This document shows, in pieces, positions 20,093 to 29,560 of a stretch of DNA of 64,000 bases; positions within the stretch are counted from its first letter, which is position 1, and each line of letters begins with the position of its first letter. The translations under genes were made by a program, and so were the position numbers. The notes under the pieces were generated by a model. That model was not told where the DNA came from and did no database searches. It saw nothing but the letters and a program-made list of their open reading frames with translations. Source of the DNA: an uncultured Raoultella sp. (GTDB lineage Bacteria; Pseudomonadota; Gammaproteobacteria; Enterobacterales; Enterobacteriaceae). The DNA is taken from assembly GCA_900759445.1 (NCBI GenBank), contig CAAEVH010000037.1:62001-126000 (forward strand), written 5' to 3'.

Positions 20093-21082
20093 ATGGCTTC
20101 ACAGCTTACCGATGCATTTGCGCGTAAGTTTTATTACTTGCGCCTGTCAATTACCGATGTGTGTAACTTTCGTTGCACCTACTGCCTGCCGGATGGTTAC
20201 AAACCCGGCGCGGTCACCAACAAAGGCTTTCTCAGCGTTGATGAAGTACGCCGCGTCACGCGCGCTTTCTCTGCCCTCGGCACCGAGAAGGTGCGGCTGA
20301 CCGGCGGCGAACCCTCTTTACGCCGCGACTTTGCCGATATCATCGCCGCCGTACGTGAAAACAGCGCGATTCGCCAGATAGCGGTCACCACCAATGGCTA
20401 TCGTCTGGCCCGCGACGTCAGCCAGTGGCGTGATGCCGGACTGACGGCGATTAACGTCAGCGTTGACAGCCTCGACGCGCGCCAGTTTCACGCCATTACC
20501 GGGCAGGATAAATTTCACCAGGTCATGGACGGCATTGATGCCGCCTTTGCCGCCGGTTTTGAGAAGGTGAAGGTCAATACCGTGCTGATGCGCGATGTGA
20601 ACCATCATCAGCTCGACACCTTCCTCGCGTGGATCCAACCCCGACGCATTCAGCTGCGTTTCATCGAGCTGATGGAAACCGGCGAGGGCAGCGACCTGTT
20701 CCGGCGTCACCATATTTCCGGCATGGTGCTGCGCGACGAGCTACTGCGTCGCGGCTGGATCCACCAGATCAGCCAGCGCAGCGACGGCCCGGCCCAGGTC
20801 TTTTGTCACCCGGATTACGCCGGGGAAATTGGCTTAATCATGCCGTACGAGAAAGATTTCTGCGCCAGCTGCAACCGTCTCCGCGTCTCCTCCGTGGGCA
20901 AACTGCATCTGTGTCTGTTCGGCGACGGCGGCGTGGATCTGCGCGACCTGCTTGTCGAGGACCAGCAGCAGGCGGCGCTGGAAGCGCGCATCTCCGAAGC
21001 ATTAACCCATAAAAAACAAACCCATTTCCTGCATCAGGGCAACACCGGTATTACGCAAAACCTGTCGTATATTGGCGGATAA
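20093..21082 (+). CDS. moaA: GTP 3',8-cyclase MoaA
   Basis: A 329-residue radical-SAM enzyme that, with MoaC, turns GTP into cyclic pyranopterin monophosphate. Cys24, Cys28 and Cys31 ([10 protein letters not shown]) bind the SAM cluster; a second cluster is held by C-terminal cysteines in FCASCNRL and LHLCLFG. The ATG at 20093 follows GGAAAGGTGTAT and gives the E. coli length; upstream in-frame codons belong to the riboswitch. Confidence 0.98.
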   Translation: MASQLTDAFARKFYYLRLSITDVCNFRCTYCLPDGYKPGAVTNKGFLSVDEVRRVTRAFSALGTEKVRLTGGEPSLRRDFADIIAAVRENSAIRQIAVTTNGYRLARDVSQWRDAGLTAINVSVDSLDARQFHAITGQDKFHQVMDGIDAAFAAGFEKVKVNTVLMRDVNHHQLDTFLAWIQPRRIQLRFIELMETGEGSDLFRRHHISGMVLRDELLRRGWIHQISQRSDGPAQVFCHPDYAGEIGLIMPYEKDFCASCNRLRVSSVGKLHLCLFGDGGVDLRDLLVEDQQQAALEARISEALTHKKQTHFLHQGNTGITQNLSYIGG

Positions 21083-21104
21083 TTGATTCTAAAGGAGCGA
21101 ACAG

Positions 21105-21617
21105 ATGAGTCAGGCCAGCGCTGAGTTTAACCCGACCCGTATTGCTATTCTCACCGTCTCCAGCCGGCGTGGCGAAGAGGATGATACCTCAGGCCACTGG
21201 CTGCGTGATGCGGCGCAGGAAGCGGGCCACCGTATTGTTGATAAGGCGATTGTTAAAGAGAACCGCTATGACATCCGCGCCCGGGTCTCGGCGTGGATAG
21301 CCAGCGATGATGTGCAGGTGGTGCTGATCACCGGTGGAACCGGGTTTACCGACGGGGATCAGGCGCCGGAGGCGCTGCGGCCGCTGTTTGACCGTGAAGT
21401 CGAAGGGTTTGGCGAAGTTTTCCGCATGCTTTCCTTTGAAGAAATCGGCACCTCGACGCTGCAGTCCCGGGCCATTGCCGGCATGGCGAATCGCACGCTG
21501 ATTTTTGCCATGCCGGGCTCAACCAAAGCCTGTCGCACCGCGTGGGAAAATATCATTGCTCCGCAGCTGGATGCCCGTACGCGCCCATGTAACTTTATCT
21601 CTCATCTTAAGAAATAA
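21105..21617 (+). CDS. moaB: MoaB, molybdopterin-adenylyltransferase-like protein
   Basis: A 170-residue MogA/MoaB-fold protein with the MPT-binding GGTG motif (ITGGTGFTDGD, about residues 69-79) and AMPGSTKA near the end. In E. coli MoaB is dispensable and its catalytic role is uncertain. Preceded by AAAGGAG; 22 bp after moaA in the moaABCDE operon. Confidence 0.97.
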   Translation: MSQASAEFNPTRIAILTVSSRRGEEDDTSGHWLRDAAQEAGHRIVDKAIVKENRYDIRARVSAWIASDDVQVVLITGGTGFTDGDQAPEALRPLFDREVEGFGEVFRMLSFEEIGTSTLQSRAIAGMANRTLIFAMPGSTKACRTAWENIIAPQLDARTRPCNFISHLKK

Positions 21618-21620
21618 GCG

Positions 21621-22109
21621 ATGTCACAACTCACCCATATTAACGCCGCCGGCGAGGCGCACATGGTCGATGTTTCTGCCAAGGCCGAGACGGTACGCGA
21701 AGCCCGGGCTGAAGCCTATGTTGAAATGCGGCCGGAGACGCTGGCGATGATCATCGACGGCAGCCACCATAAAGGCGATGTCTTCGCCACCGCCCGCATT
21801 GCCGGTATCCAGGCGGCAAAACGCACCTGGGAGCTGATCCCGCTGTGTCACCCGCTGATGCTGAGTAAAGTCGAGGTCAATTTGCAGGCCCAGCCGGAAC
21901 ACAACCGGGTACGCATCGAATCGCTGTGCCGTCTGACCGGCAAAACCGGCGTGGAGATGGAAGCGCTGACCGCTGCTTCCGTGGCGGCGCTGACGATTTA
22001 CGATATGTGCAAAGCGGTGCAAAAAGATATGGTGATTGGCCCGGTGCGTCTGCTGGCGAAAAGCGGCGGCAAATCCGGGGATTTCAAGGCGGACGAGACT
22101 CATGATTAA
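21621..22109 (+). CDS. moaC: Cyclic pyranopterin monophosphate synthase MoaC
   Basis: A 162-residue enzyme acting after MoaA to form cPMP. Conserved segments are the [16 protein letters not shown] region, the substrate-binding [13 protein letters not shown] (about residues 72-84), MEALTAAS and [12 protein letters not shown]. It starts three bases after moaB and overlaps moaD by 8 bases. Confidence 0.98.
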   Translation: MSQLTHINAAGEAHMVDVSAKAETVREARAEAYVEMRPETLAMIIDGSHHKGDVFATARIAGIQAAKRTWELIPLCHPLMLSKVEVNLQAQPEHNRVRIESLCRLTGKTGVEMEALTAASVAALTIYDMCKAVQKDMVIGPVRLLAKSGGKSGDFKADETHD

Positions 22110-22350
22110 GGTTCTGTTTTTTGCCCAGGTGCGTGAACTGGTTGGCACTGAATCCCTGACCCTTGAGGTCGATGCGCTGTCGACGGTCGAAACCGTACGG
22201 CGTCAGCTTGCCGGTCGCAGCGAACGTTGGGCGCTGGCGCTGGAAGAGGGCAAACTGCTGGCGGCGGTAAACCAGACGCTGGCCCCCTTTGACCATCCGC
22301 TGGTGGCCGGCGACGAAGTGGCGTTCTTTCCGCCGGTTACGGGAGGTTAA
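22102..22350 (+). CDS. moaD: Molybdopterin synthase sulfur carrier subunit MoaD
   Basis: An 82-residue ubiquitin-fold protein ending in the essential Gly-Gly (PPVTGG), which carries the thiocarboxylate donated to cPMP. The ATG inside the end of moaC gives the correct length; longer upstream frames are moaC sequence. moaE begins directly after the stop. Confidence 0.97.
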   Translation: MIKVLFFAQVRELVGTESLTLEVDALSTVETVRRQLAGRSERWALALEEGKLLAAVNQTLAPFDHPLVAGDEVAFFPPVTGG

Positions 22351-22803
22351 ATGACGCAGACTCGCATTATCGTCAGCCACGATCGTTTTTGCGTCGGCGA
22401 CGAATATCCGTGGCTGGCCGAACGCGATGAAGACGGCGCGGTGGTCACTTTTACCGGAAAAGTACGTAATCACAATCTCGGGGACAGCGTTAAGGCGCTG
22501 ACGCTCGAACACTACCCGGGAATGACGGAAAAATCGCTGGCGGAAATCGTTGAGCTGGCGCGCGAACGTTGGCCGCTCGGCCGGGTGACGGTGATTCACC
22601 GCATCGGCGAAATGTGGCCAGGCGAAGAGATTGTGTTCGTTGGCGTGACCAGCGCGCACCGCAGCAGCGCTTTTGCCGCCGGAGAGTTCATTATGGATTA
22701 CCTGAAAACCCGCGCGCCGTTCTGGAAGCGGGAAGCGACACCGGAAGGCGAACGCTGGGTGGATGCACGCGATAGCGATCGCCAGGCGGCAGAGCGCTGG
22801 TAG
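22351..22803 (+). CDS. moaE: Molybdopterin synthase catalytic subunit MoaE
   Basis: A 150-residue subunit that pairs with MoaD to add two sulfurs to cPMP. FTGKVRNHN, LEHYPGM, HRIGEMWPGE and the lysine-containing DYLKTRAPFWKRE active-site segment are present. Last gene of the moa operon; its ATG abuts the moaD stop. Confidence 0.98.
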   Translation: MTQTRIIVSHDRFCVGDEYPWLAERDEDGAVVTFTGKVRNHNLGDSVKALTLEHYPGMTEKSLAEIVELARERWPLGRVTVIHRIGEMWPGEEIVFVGVTSAHRSSAFAAGEFIMDYLKTRAPFWKREATPEGERWVDARDSDRQAAERW

Positions 22804-22848
22804 TGTGGTACGCTTACTAAGAGAAAACGTGTTAATCAGGAGACAGTC

Positions 22849-23553
22849 ATGGACAGATTCCCTCGTTCAGATTCCATTATTCAGGCGCGCAGCGGCCTGC
22901 AAACCTATATGGCCCAGGTTTACGGCTGGATGACGGTCGGGCTGCTGTTGACGGCATTCATTGCATGGTTTGCCGCCAATACGCCGGCGGTCATGATGTT
23001 TGTCTTTTCCAGCAAAATAACCTTTTTTGGTTTGATTATCGCCCAGCTGGCGCTGGTATTCGTGCTTTCCGGGATGGTGCAGCGCCTGAGCGCAGGGATG
23101 GCGACCACGCTGTTTATGCTCTATTCGGCGCTGACCGGACTGACGCTATCCAGTATCTTCCTTGTCTATACCTATTCGTCGATTGCCAGCACCTTTGTGG
23201 TCAGCGGCGGGATGTTTGGGATAATGAGCCTCTATGGCTATACCACGAAGCGCGATCTCAGCGGTTTCGGCAACATGCTGTTTATGGCCTTAATTGGTAT
23301 TGTCCTGGCTTCGCTGGTCAACTTCTGGCTGAAGAGTGAAGCGCTGATGTGGGCGATTACCTATATCGGGGTGATCGTGTTTGTCGGCCTGACCGCTTAT
23401 GACACGCAGAAACTGAAAAACATCGGCGAGCAGATCGATACGCGAGACACCTCCACGCTGCGTAAGTACTCCATTCTCGGCGCGCTGACGCTGTATCTGG
23501 ACTTTATCAACCTGTTCCTGATGCTGCTGCGTATTTTCGGCAACCGCCGTTAA
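22849..23553 (+). CDS. ybhL: YbhL, BAX-inhibitor-1/YccA family membrane protein
   Basis: A 234-residue inner-membrane protein with about seven helices and the family's C-terminal pattern (GLTAYDTQKLKNI, then LYLDFINLFLMLLRIFG). Some family members act as pH-sensitive Ca2+ leak channels; the bacterial function of YbhL is not established. The ATG at 22849 has a CAGGAGACAGTC site. E. coli ybhM, which follows ybhL there, is absent here. Confidence 0.94.
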   Translation: MDRFPRSDSIIQARSGLQTYMAQVYGWMTVGLLLTAFIAWFAANTPAVMMFVFSSKITFFGLIIAQLALVFVLSGMVQRLSAGMATTLFMLYSALTGLTLSSIFLVYTYSSIASTFVVSGGMFGIMSLYGYTTKRDLSGFGNMLFMALIGIVLASLVNFWLKSEALMWAITYIGVIVFVGLTAYDTQKLKNIGEQIDTRDTSTLRKYSILGALTLYLDFINLFLMLLRIFGNRR

Positions 23554-23560
23554 CGCCTTT

Positions 23561-23590
23561 GCTCCCCGGGCCGCGCCTGGCCCGGGGAGC
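23561..23590. terminator. Strong inverted repeat between convergent ybhL and ybhN
   Basis: GCTCCCCGGGCC and GGCCCGGGGAGC form a perfect 12-bp GC stem around a 6-base loop. No T-run follows in either direction, so it may act as a bidirectional transcript end, a Rho-assisted stop or a processing barrier. Confidence 0.6.
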
Positions 23591-23613
23591 GCGGATTATC
23601 CCGGCCCTCTCTC

Positions 23614-24579
23614 TTATCCGTCCGCCAGCTTACGCTGATTCTTTTCGCGTAATGTTTTCGCCCGACTCTCCAGCAGCAGATAGCCGACGGTAGCGATAAG
23701 CAGCGGCAAAAAGTAATACAGCGCGCGCCAGGCCAGCAGGGCGGCAATAATCGCCCCGCGGCTAATCGACTCGGCGGAAAGCATGGCGATAAAAACGGCT
23801 TCCAGCACGCCGATCCCGGCAGGAATATGCACAATGACGCCGGCAATACTGCTGACCAGCAGCACGCCCAGTACGAGGAAATAATCGACCTGCTGCGCCA
23901 TCAGCAGCCAGATAATCGCGCCCATCACCATCCAGTTTGCCACCGAAAGCGCCATCTGCAGCAGAGCGAACCGCCATGACGGCAGCACCAGCCGTTGGCC
24001 TTTAATCGTCAGATGGCGCCGACGGGCGAAGGCGCAGGCCCACAGATAAACTGCGGACATCGCCAGCAGTCCGCCCCCGATGAGCCGCAGTGTGTCCTGG
24101 CTGATATACCAGTGCGCCGGTAACGCCACCAGATTGGCACTGAAAATCACGCCGCCCAGCAGAATAAAGCCCAGCCAGTTGGTGGTGATGCTCAAGGAGA
24201 AAATGCGCGTAATGGTCCCGCCGCTCAAACCGAGACGCGAATAGAGGCGGTAGCGCATACCGATACCGCCGACCCAGGTACTGAGGGTCAGATTAAAGGC
24301 GTAGCAGATAAACGACACCAGCATCACCTGCCGTTTAGCCAGTTTATGTCCGCACCAGGCGCGCCCCAGCAGATCGTAGCAGCCATAAATCAGGTAGCTC
24401 GCTATCGTCAGCCCCACCGCGCCGAGCAGGGCGGTGCGATCGTAGTGACGAATCACCTTCCAGACCGCCGGCCAATCTACTTTTTGCGCATAAACCACCA
24501 GCAGGGCCATCACGGCGAGGAAGAAAATGACGGTAAAGATCTTTTTCGCCATCCGCCTGCGAGGGTGTGATTTTGCCAT
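23614..24579 (-). CDS. ybhN: YbhN, UPF0104 (lysylphosphatidylglycerol synthase-like) membrane protein
   Basis: A 321-residue protein with about eight membrane helices and the family motif FNLTLSTWVGGIGMRYRLYS. It resembles the flippase half of MprF. Translationally coupled to clsB (ATGA overlap), so a role in moving or handling phospholipids made or altered with ClsB is plausible but unproven. The strongly basic N-terminus (KSHPRRRMAKK) is cytoplasmic. Confidence 0.94.
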   Translation of the reverse strand: MAKSHPRRRMAKKIFTVIFFLAVMALLVVYAQKVDWPAVWKVIRHYDRTALLGAVGLTIASYLIYGCYDLLGRAWCGHKLAKRQVMLVSFICYAFNLTLSTWVGGIGMRYRLYSRLGLSGGTITRIFSLSITTNWLGFILLGGVIFSANLVALPAHWYISQDTLRLIGGGLLAMSAVYLWACAFARRRHLTIKGQRLVLPSWRFALLQMALSVANWMVMGAIIWLLMAQQVDYFLVLGVLLVSSIAGVIVHIPAGIGVLEAVFIAMLSAESISRGAIIAALLAWRALYYFLPLLIATVGYLLLESRAKTLREKNQRKLADG

Positions 24580-25823
24580 CAGGGTTTTACCTCCTGATTG
24601 GTCGCATCCAGCCGATCCTGGGTTTCAATTTCTGGCTGCACCGGCGGTCGGACCCGCGCCAGATGCGGCGTGTGGGCAGGCAGCCAGCCTATCCACGCCG
24701 GGAAGTGGCGCAGAAAGTGGAAGGCCAGTACGCTGGTACCCACATTCCACCAGCTGCGCTTTGGCAACATCGACTTGTCCACTTGCATGCAGTCCTCGGC
24801 GATCAGTCCGTTGAGGTTATCGCGCAAGGTCTGGTTAAACTGACGATCGTGGATAATCAGGTTAGCTTCCAGATTTAATGAGAGGCTCAGCGGGTCGAGA
24901 TTGCTCGAGCCGACGGTGGCCCAATGGTCGTCGGCGAGGGCAACTTTGCCGTGCAGCGGCCGGCGGCGATACTCAAATATCTGTACGCCCCCGTTGACCA
25001 GATAGCGATACAGCAGGCGGGCGCCGACTTTAACGATTGGGATATCCGGCTCGCCCTGCACGATCAGCTTAACCCGCACGCCGCGGCGGGCGGCGTTACG
25101 CATCGCATGCAGCAGCCGGTAGCCGGGGAAAAAGTAGGCGTTGGCAATGATCACTTCCCGGCGGGCGTTAGCCAGCATCTTGAGATAATGGCGTTCAATA
25201 TCATCGCGATGTTCTTGATTATCCCGCCAGACAAACAGCGCCTGCGCTTCTCCGGGGCTGCGGTTGATCGCCGGCTGGTGTCGACGCCGGAGCCACCAGC
25301 GGCGCGTCTCTTCGCTGGCCGGGAGATTTTCCAGCTCAAATTGCAGGATATCCTGCACCACCGGTCCCTCCACCTGAACGGCATAATCCTGCTTTGCCTC
25401 CGGGCCGTAGTCGGTCATGTGCTCGGCGGAGTAATTGATGCCCCCGACGAAGGCCGTCGTCTCATCGATCACCACGATTTTGCGGTGCATGCGGCGGAAC
25501 AGATTGGTGCGCATGCCGAACAGGCGCGGGCGCGGATCGTAGTAGCGAAAAATCACGCCGGCGGCACTCAGCTCATTGACGAAACGCTCACTCAGGTCGG
25601 GAGAACCGTAGCCGTCGAGCAGTACTTCGACCCGTATCCCGCGGCGTGCGGCTTTTAATAGCACGGCGTGCAGCTGCCAGCCCACGTCATCTTCAAACCA
25701 GATAAACGTTTCGAGGATCACTTTGCGCTGCGCGCGGGCGATGGCGGCAAACAGTGCCGGATAGTAGTTATCGCCGTTCTCCAGGAGCTGGATGCGGTTT
25801 CCTTCCTGCCAGCTGCATTTCAT
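24579..25823 (-). CDS. clsB: Cardiolipin synthase B
   Basis: A 414-residue phospholipase-D-family enzyme with two HKD motifs: HRKIVVIDE near residues 113-121 and [18 protein letters not shown] near 293-310. ClsB makes cardiolipin from phosphatidylglycerol and can also form PG from PE and glycerol. Middle gene of ybhP-clsB-ybhN; its ATG overlaps the ybhP stop and its stop overlaps the ybhN start. Confidence 0.97.
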   Translation of the reverse strand: MKCSWQEGNRIQLLENGDNYYPALFAAIARAQRKVILETFIWFEDDVGWQLHAVLLKAARRGIRVEVLLDGYGSPDLSERFVNELSAAGVIFRYYDPRPRLFGMRTNLFRRMHRKIVVIDETTAFVGGINYSAEHMTDYGPEAKQDYAVQVEGPVVQDILQFELENLPASEETRRWWLRRRHQPAINRSPGEAQALFVWRDNQEHRDDIERHYLKMLANARREVIIANAYFFPGYRLLHAMRNAARRGVRVKLIVQGEPDIPIVKVGARLLYRYLVNGGVQIFEYRRRPLHGKVALADDHWATVGSSNLDPLSLSLNLEANLIIHDRQFNQTLRDNLNGLIAEDCMQVDKSMLPKRSWWNVGTSVLAFHFLRHFPAWIGWLPAHTPHLARVRPPVQPEIETQDRLDATNQEVKP

Positions 25824-26578
25824 AGATGAATCTCCACGCTCAGCGGGGCATGATCAGAGAGGTGACGCCAGGGCCGAAGTGGCAACGCCGTCGGGTGGCT
25901 GGCATGGGCATTTTTCACGTAGATCCGGTCAAGGCGCAGGAGCGGAAGACGCGCCGGGAAGGTTCTCGCCGGGCGGCCATGGGCGCGGGTAAAGATCTCT
26001 TCCAGCCCGGCCTGCGACTTTAGCACCCGGTTAGCCTGCTGGCGCCAGTCGTTAAAATCGCCGGCCACCACCACCGGCTGCCGGGCGGGCAGGTCGTTGA
26101 CCCGCCTGGCGAGCATTGCCAGCTGGGCCGATCGTTGCCGCGCACTCAGGCCGAGGTGCACACAAATCAGGTGTAGCGCCGCGCTTTGCGGCGGAACGAT
26201 TCGGCAGTAGAGCAGACCGCGCTTTTCGCTGTTGCCAACGGAGATATCAATATTTTCATTATATTCAATAGGAAAGCGGGAGAGCACGGCATTACCGTGA
26301 TGGCCTTCGGGGTAGACCGCGTTGCGTCCGTAGGCGTATTCGCTCCATAGGGTATCGGCAAGAAACTCATAATGGCTGCGGTCCGGCCAGTTTTCGATCT
26401 GTAGCGAATGAATCTCATGCGCCCCGGTAACCTCCTGCAGACAGACGATGTCGGCGCTGACGCTGCGGATGGCGTCGCGCAGTGCCGGCAACATGAAGCG
26501 TCGATTAAACGTAGTAAAGCCTTTATGGATGTTAATTGTCAGCACGTTTAACGAAAATCTGCACGTTTGCTCAGCCAT
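25820..26578 (-). CDS. ybhP: YbhP, endonuclease/exonuclease/phosphatase-family protein
   Basis: A 252-residue protein of the EEP (DNase I/Mg-dependent phosphodiesterase) fold: [28 protein letters not shown] and a C-terminal SDHAPLSVE carry the metal and catalytic residues. Together with clsB this suggests action on phosphodiester lipids, but nuclease activity is equally possible. First gene of the ybhP-clsB-ybhN operon. Confidence 0.93.
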   Translation of the reverse strand: MAEQTCRFSLNVLTINIHKGFTTFNRRFMLPALRDAIRSVSADIVCLQEVTGAHEIHSLQIENWPDRSHYEFLADTLWSEYAYGRNAVYPEGHHGNAVLSRFPIEYNENIDISVGNSEKRGLLYCRIVPPQSAALHLICVHLGLSARQRSAQLAMLARRVNDLPARQPVVVAGDFNDWRQQANRVLKSQAGLEEIFTRAHGRPARTFPARLPLLRLDRIYVKNAHASHPTALPLRPWRHLSDHAPLSVEIHL

Positions 26579-26709
26579 ATTTCCCCGGTCAATGTCACTT
26601 TCCTGAATGAAATAGTGTAGTAGGTGTCACAAAAAGATGCGGTGTTCCGGAATTTTCCGTAAAGTGCGGTACTCTGAGTTACAGATAAAGATCCTTCAGG
26701 AGAGAAGCC

Positions 26710-27138
26710 ATGAAGTGGCAACAACGTGTACGCGTCGCAACTGGCCTCAGTTGCTGGCAGATTATGTTGCATCTACTGGTCGTGGCAGTACTGGTGATGG
26801 GTTGGATGAGTGGCGCGCTGGTTCGCGTCGGATTAGGGCTGTGCGTACTGTACGGCGTCACGTTACTGTCGATGCTGTTTTTACAGCGTCACCACGAAGC
26901 ACGCTGGCGCGATGTCGGTGACTTCCTTGAGGAACTCACCACCACCTGGTACTTTGGCGTAGCGGTTATCGTGCTGTGGTTGCTGTCGCGTGTGCTGCAC
27001 AATAATCTGCTGCTGGCTGTCGCCGGGGTGGCGATTCTGGCAGGCCCGGCCGTGGTCTCCTTGCTGGCGAAAGATAAGCACCGAGCGTTCGGGCTGCAGC
27101 AAGGCGGTAACGCTGCCAATCCCCAGAAGCACAGATAG
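26710..27138 (+). CDS. ybhQ: YbhQ, small inner-membrane protein
   Basis: A 142-residue protein with four predicted membrane helices in two hairpins (about 16-35, 38-58, 79-96 and 99-118) and a polar tail. It matches the conserved YbhQ family of unknown function. The ATG follows TTCAGGAGAGAAGCC. The gene lies divergent from ybhP and convergent with ybhR. Confidence 0.92.
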   Translation: MKWQQRVRVATGLSCWQIMLHLLVVAVLVMGWMSGALVRVGLGLCVLYGVTLLSMLFLQRHHEARWRDVGDFLEELTTTWYFGVAVIVLWLLSRVLHNNLLLAVAGVAILAGPAVVSLLAKDKHRAFGLQQGGNAANPQKHR

Positions 27139-27154
27139 CTGTGCGAACGGGGCC

Positions 27155-27183
27155 GTTCAAATCCGCCGGCAGCAGATTTGAAC
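27155..27183. repeat. Inverted repeat between ybhQ and ybhR
   Basis: GTTCAAATC and GATTTGAAC form a perfect 9-bp stem around an 11-base loop (CGCCGGCAGCA). The 12-mer CAGATTTGAACG at 27173-27184 recurs at 39091-39102 inside the ERIC insertion, suggesting a shared dispersed element. It may also end ybhQ and ybhR transcripts. Confidence 0.6.
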
Positions 27184-27194
27184 GATAGCGGCGA

Positions 27195-28301
27195 TTAGGC
27201 GATCTTTCTGCGGAACATCGCATACGCCGCTGAACCCGTCGTGGCCGCTATGACCAGTAGCGGCCACAAACTTCCCCAAACAATCTCCAGACTCGCATCC
27301 TTCAAATAAATCTGCTTGGTGATGTCAGTAAAGTGACGAATCGGGTTTATCCATGTCACGTCCTGCAGCCACTGCGGCATATTCTCAACCGGCGAGACGT
27401 AGCCGGAGAGCAGGATCGCCGGCATCATAAAGACGAAAACGCCGATGAAGGCCTGCTGCTGGGTTGAGCACAAAGACGAAATCAGCAGACCGAATCCCAC
27501 CAGCGACAAACCGTAAATGACCATCGTAAAGTAAAACAGCAGCAGCGAACCGGCGAAGGGGATTTGATACGCCCAGATGCCGATAGCCAGCACGATGCTC
27601 GCCTGCAGCGTGGCGACAATCAGCGCCGGGACCGCTTTGCCGACGAAAATTTGCCAGGTGGCCAGCGGCGAAACCAGTAGCTGATCGAGCGTGCCTTGCT
27701 CCCGCTCGCGGGCCACCGAGAGAGACGTGACGATCATCACCCCGATGGTGGTGATCATTGCGATCAGCGACGGGACCACAAACCATTTGTAATCGAGATT
27801 CGGGTTATACCAGTTGCGCACGATCAGCTCGCTGTTGTTCGGCTTCGCTTTCCCTTCCAGCAGCTCCTGCTGATAGTTTTTGACGATCTGCTGGAGATAG
27901 TTGGCGGCGATTTGCGCGCTGTTCGAGTTGCGTCCGTCCAGTAAGAGCTGGAGCGGTGCGGGCTGGTTGGTGTCGAGATTGCGCGAGAAGTCCGCCGGGA
28001 AGCGGATGAGCAACAGCGCTTTTTGCTCATCAATCGTCGGGCGGATCTCCTGCGGGCTCTTGAGGAGCATCACATGGGTGAAGGCCTTAGCCCGGGCAAA
28101 ACGCTGGGTCAGTTCTACCGCGTGACGGCCGTTGTCTTCGTTGTAGATGGCGATGGTGGCGTTGGTCACTTCCAGCGTTGCGGCGAAGGGAAACAGCAGC
28201 ACCTGAATCAGAACCGGCATAATCAAAATGGCGCGCGTTTGCGGTTCGCGCAGCAGCGATTGCAGCTCTTTACGAATCAAGGTCCATAAGCGATGAAACA
28301 T
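27195..28301 (-). CDS. ybhR: YbhR, ABC-2 permease of the YbhGFSR exporter
   Basis: A 368-residue ABC-2 membrane subunit with one N-terminal helix, a large periplasmic domain (about 45-170) and five C-terminal helices; [18 protein letters not shown] and the [11 protein letters not shown] segment are family hallmarks. It pairs with YbhS and the ATPase YbhF; in E. coli the pump exports Na+/Li+ and drugs such as tetracycline and cefoperazone. Last gene of cecR-ybhGFSR, separated from ybhS by a REP insertion. Confidence 0.96.
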   Translation of the reverse strand: MFHRLWTLIRKELQSLLREPQTRAILIMPVLIQVLLFPFAATLEVTNATIAIYNEDNGRHAVELTQRFARAKAFTHVMLLKSPQEIRPTIDEQKALLLIRFPADFSRNLDTNQPAPLQLLLDGRNSNSAQIAANYLQQIVKNYQQELLEGKAKPNNSELIVRNWYNPNLDYKWFVVPSLIAMITTIGVMIVTSLSVAREREQGTLDQLLVSPLATWQIFVGKAVPALIVATLQASIVLAIGIWAYQIPFAGSLLLFYFTMVIYGLSLVGFGLLISSLCSTQQQAFIGVFVFMMPAILLSGYVSPVENMPQWLQDVTWINPIRHFTDITKQIYLKDASLEIVWGSLWPLLVIAATTGSAAYAMFRRKIA

Positions 28302-28315
28302 AGTACTTTCCTCAT

Positions 28316-28405
28316 GTCGGGTGGCGCTGCGCTTACCCGACCAACATCATTACCGAAACTGCGCCCTGGTAGCCCGGGCAAGGCGTTCACGCCGCAACCC
28401 GGGGA
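28316..28405. repeat. REP/BIME element inside the ybhS-ybhR operon
   Basis: GTCGGGTGGCGCTGCGCTTACCCGAC-type and GCCCGGGCAAGGCG...CAACCCGGGG-type arms form two REP hairpins of the same family as the 5746-6073 array. They occupy the 119-bp gap between ybhS and ybhR. REPs inside operons can reduce expression of distal genes. Confidence 0.88.
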
Positions 28406-28420
28406 AAGCGCGCAGGGGAA

Positions 28421-29560
28421 TTAATCCAGACGCCGTTTGGTTTTCAGCCAGGTCAGGCCGATAAACATCACCGCCGAGGCGATTAAAAACAGCGTGTTCA
28501 CCAGCAGCACCAGTGGAATATTACCGGCGAGAAACAGGCTTTGCAGCGTGCTGACGAAATAGCGCGCCGGGATGATGTAGGTCACCGCACGGATCACCGC
28601 CGGCATACTGTCAATCTGGAAAATAAACCCGGAGAGCATAATTGAGGGCAGAAAGGCGGCGTTCAGAGCGACCTGCGCGGCGTTAAACTGGTTGCGGGTG
28701 ATGGTCGAAATGAGCAGCCCCATCCCGAGGGTGCTGAGCAAAAACAGGCTGGTTATCAAGAACAGAATCACCAGCGAACCGCGAAACGGCACGCCGAGGA
28801 TGAACACCGCCACCAGCATGCACAGCAGCATCGCCAGCATGCCGAGGAAATAGTAGGGAATCAGCTTACACAGCAGCAGCTCCGCGCGGGTGATTTCCGT
28901 CGACAGCAGCGCCTCCATGGTCCCGCGCTCCCATTCGCGGGCCACCACCAGCGAGGTCAGAATCGCGCCGACCACCGTCATAATGATGGTAATGGCGCCG
29001 GGAATAATAAAGTGCTGGCTGATGGCCGCGGGGTTAAACCAGTAGCGCATCTGTACATCAATCAGCGGTTCGAAGGTTTCCCCGCGATCTTCCGCGCGCT
29101 GCTGCTGCCAGATTTGCCAGATGCCCTCCACGTAGCCCTGGGCAAAGTTGGCGGTATTGGGTTCGCTGCCGTCGGTAATCAGCTGGATGGGAGCATTATC
29201 GCCGGGGCGCGCCATCTTCTGATCGAAGTCCACCGGGATGACCACCAGCCCACGAATACGCCCGGCCTGCATCATCTCAATCAACTGCTGGCGATTGTCG
29301 CTGACCGTGGCGTCAATATAGGGTGAGCCGGTCATGGCGTGGACGAAATCCAGCGCCTCTTCGCTTTGTTGCTCCAGCAGTACGCCGACTTTGAGCTTGC
29401 TGGAGTCGAGATTGATCCCGTAGCCGAAGATAAACAGCAGCAGAAGCGGAATGACCACCGCAATCAGCCAGCTGCTGGGGTCACGGACGATCTGCCGCGT
29501 CTCTTTGACGCACAGGGCGCGCACGCGTCGCCATGAGAGGATTTTAGCGCTCACCGGCAT
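28421..29560 (-). CDS. ybhS: YbhS, ABC-2 permease of the YbhGFSR exporter
   Basis: A 379-residue ABC-2 permease: an N-terminal helix after a basic [20 protein letters not shown] segment, a periplasmic domain, then five helices, with [18 protein letters not shown] at the coupling region. It is nearly identical in layout to E. coli YbhS. It overlaps ybhF by 17 bp. Confidence 0.96.
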   Translation of the reverse strand: MPVSAKILSWRRVRALCVKETRQIVRDPSSWLIAVVIPLLLLFIFGYGINLDSSKLKVGVLLEQQSEEALDFVHAMTGSPYIDATVSDNRQQLIEMMQAGRIRGLVVIPVDFDQKMARPGDNAPIQLITDGSEPNTANFAQGYVEGIWQIWQQQRAEDRGETFEPLIDVQMRYWFNPAAISQHFIIPGAITIIMTVVGAILTSLVVAREWERGTMEALLSTEITRAELLLCKLIPYYFLGMLAMLLCMLVAVFILGVPFRGSLVILFLITSLFLLSTLGMGLLISTITRNQFNAAQVALNAAFLPSIMLSGFIFQIDSMPAVIRAVTYIIPARYFVSTLQSLFLAGNIPLVLLVNTLFLIASAVMFIGLTWLKTKRRLD

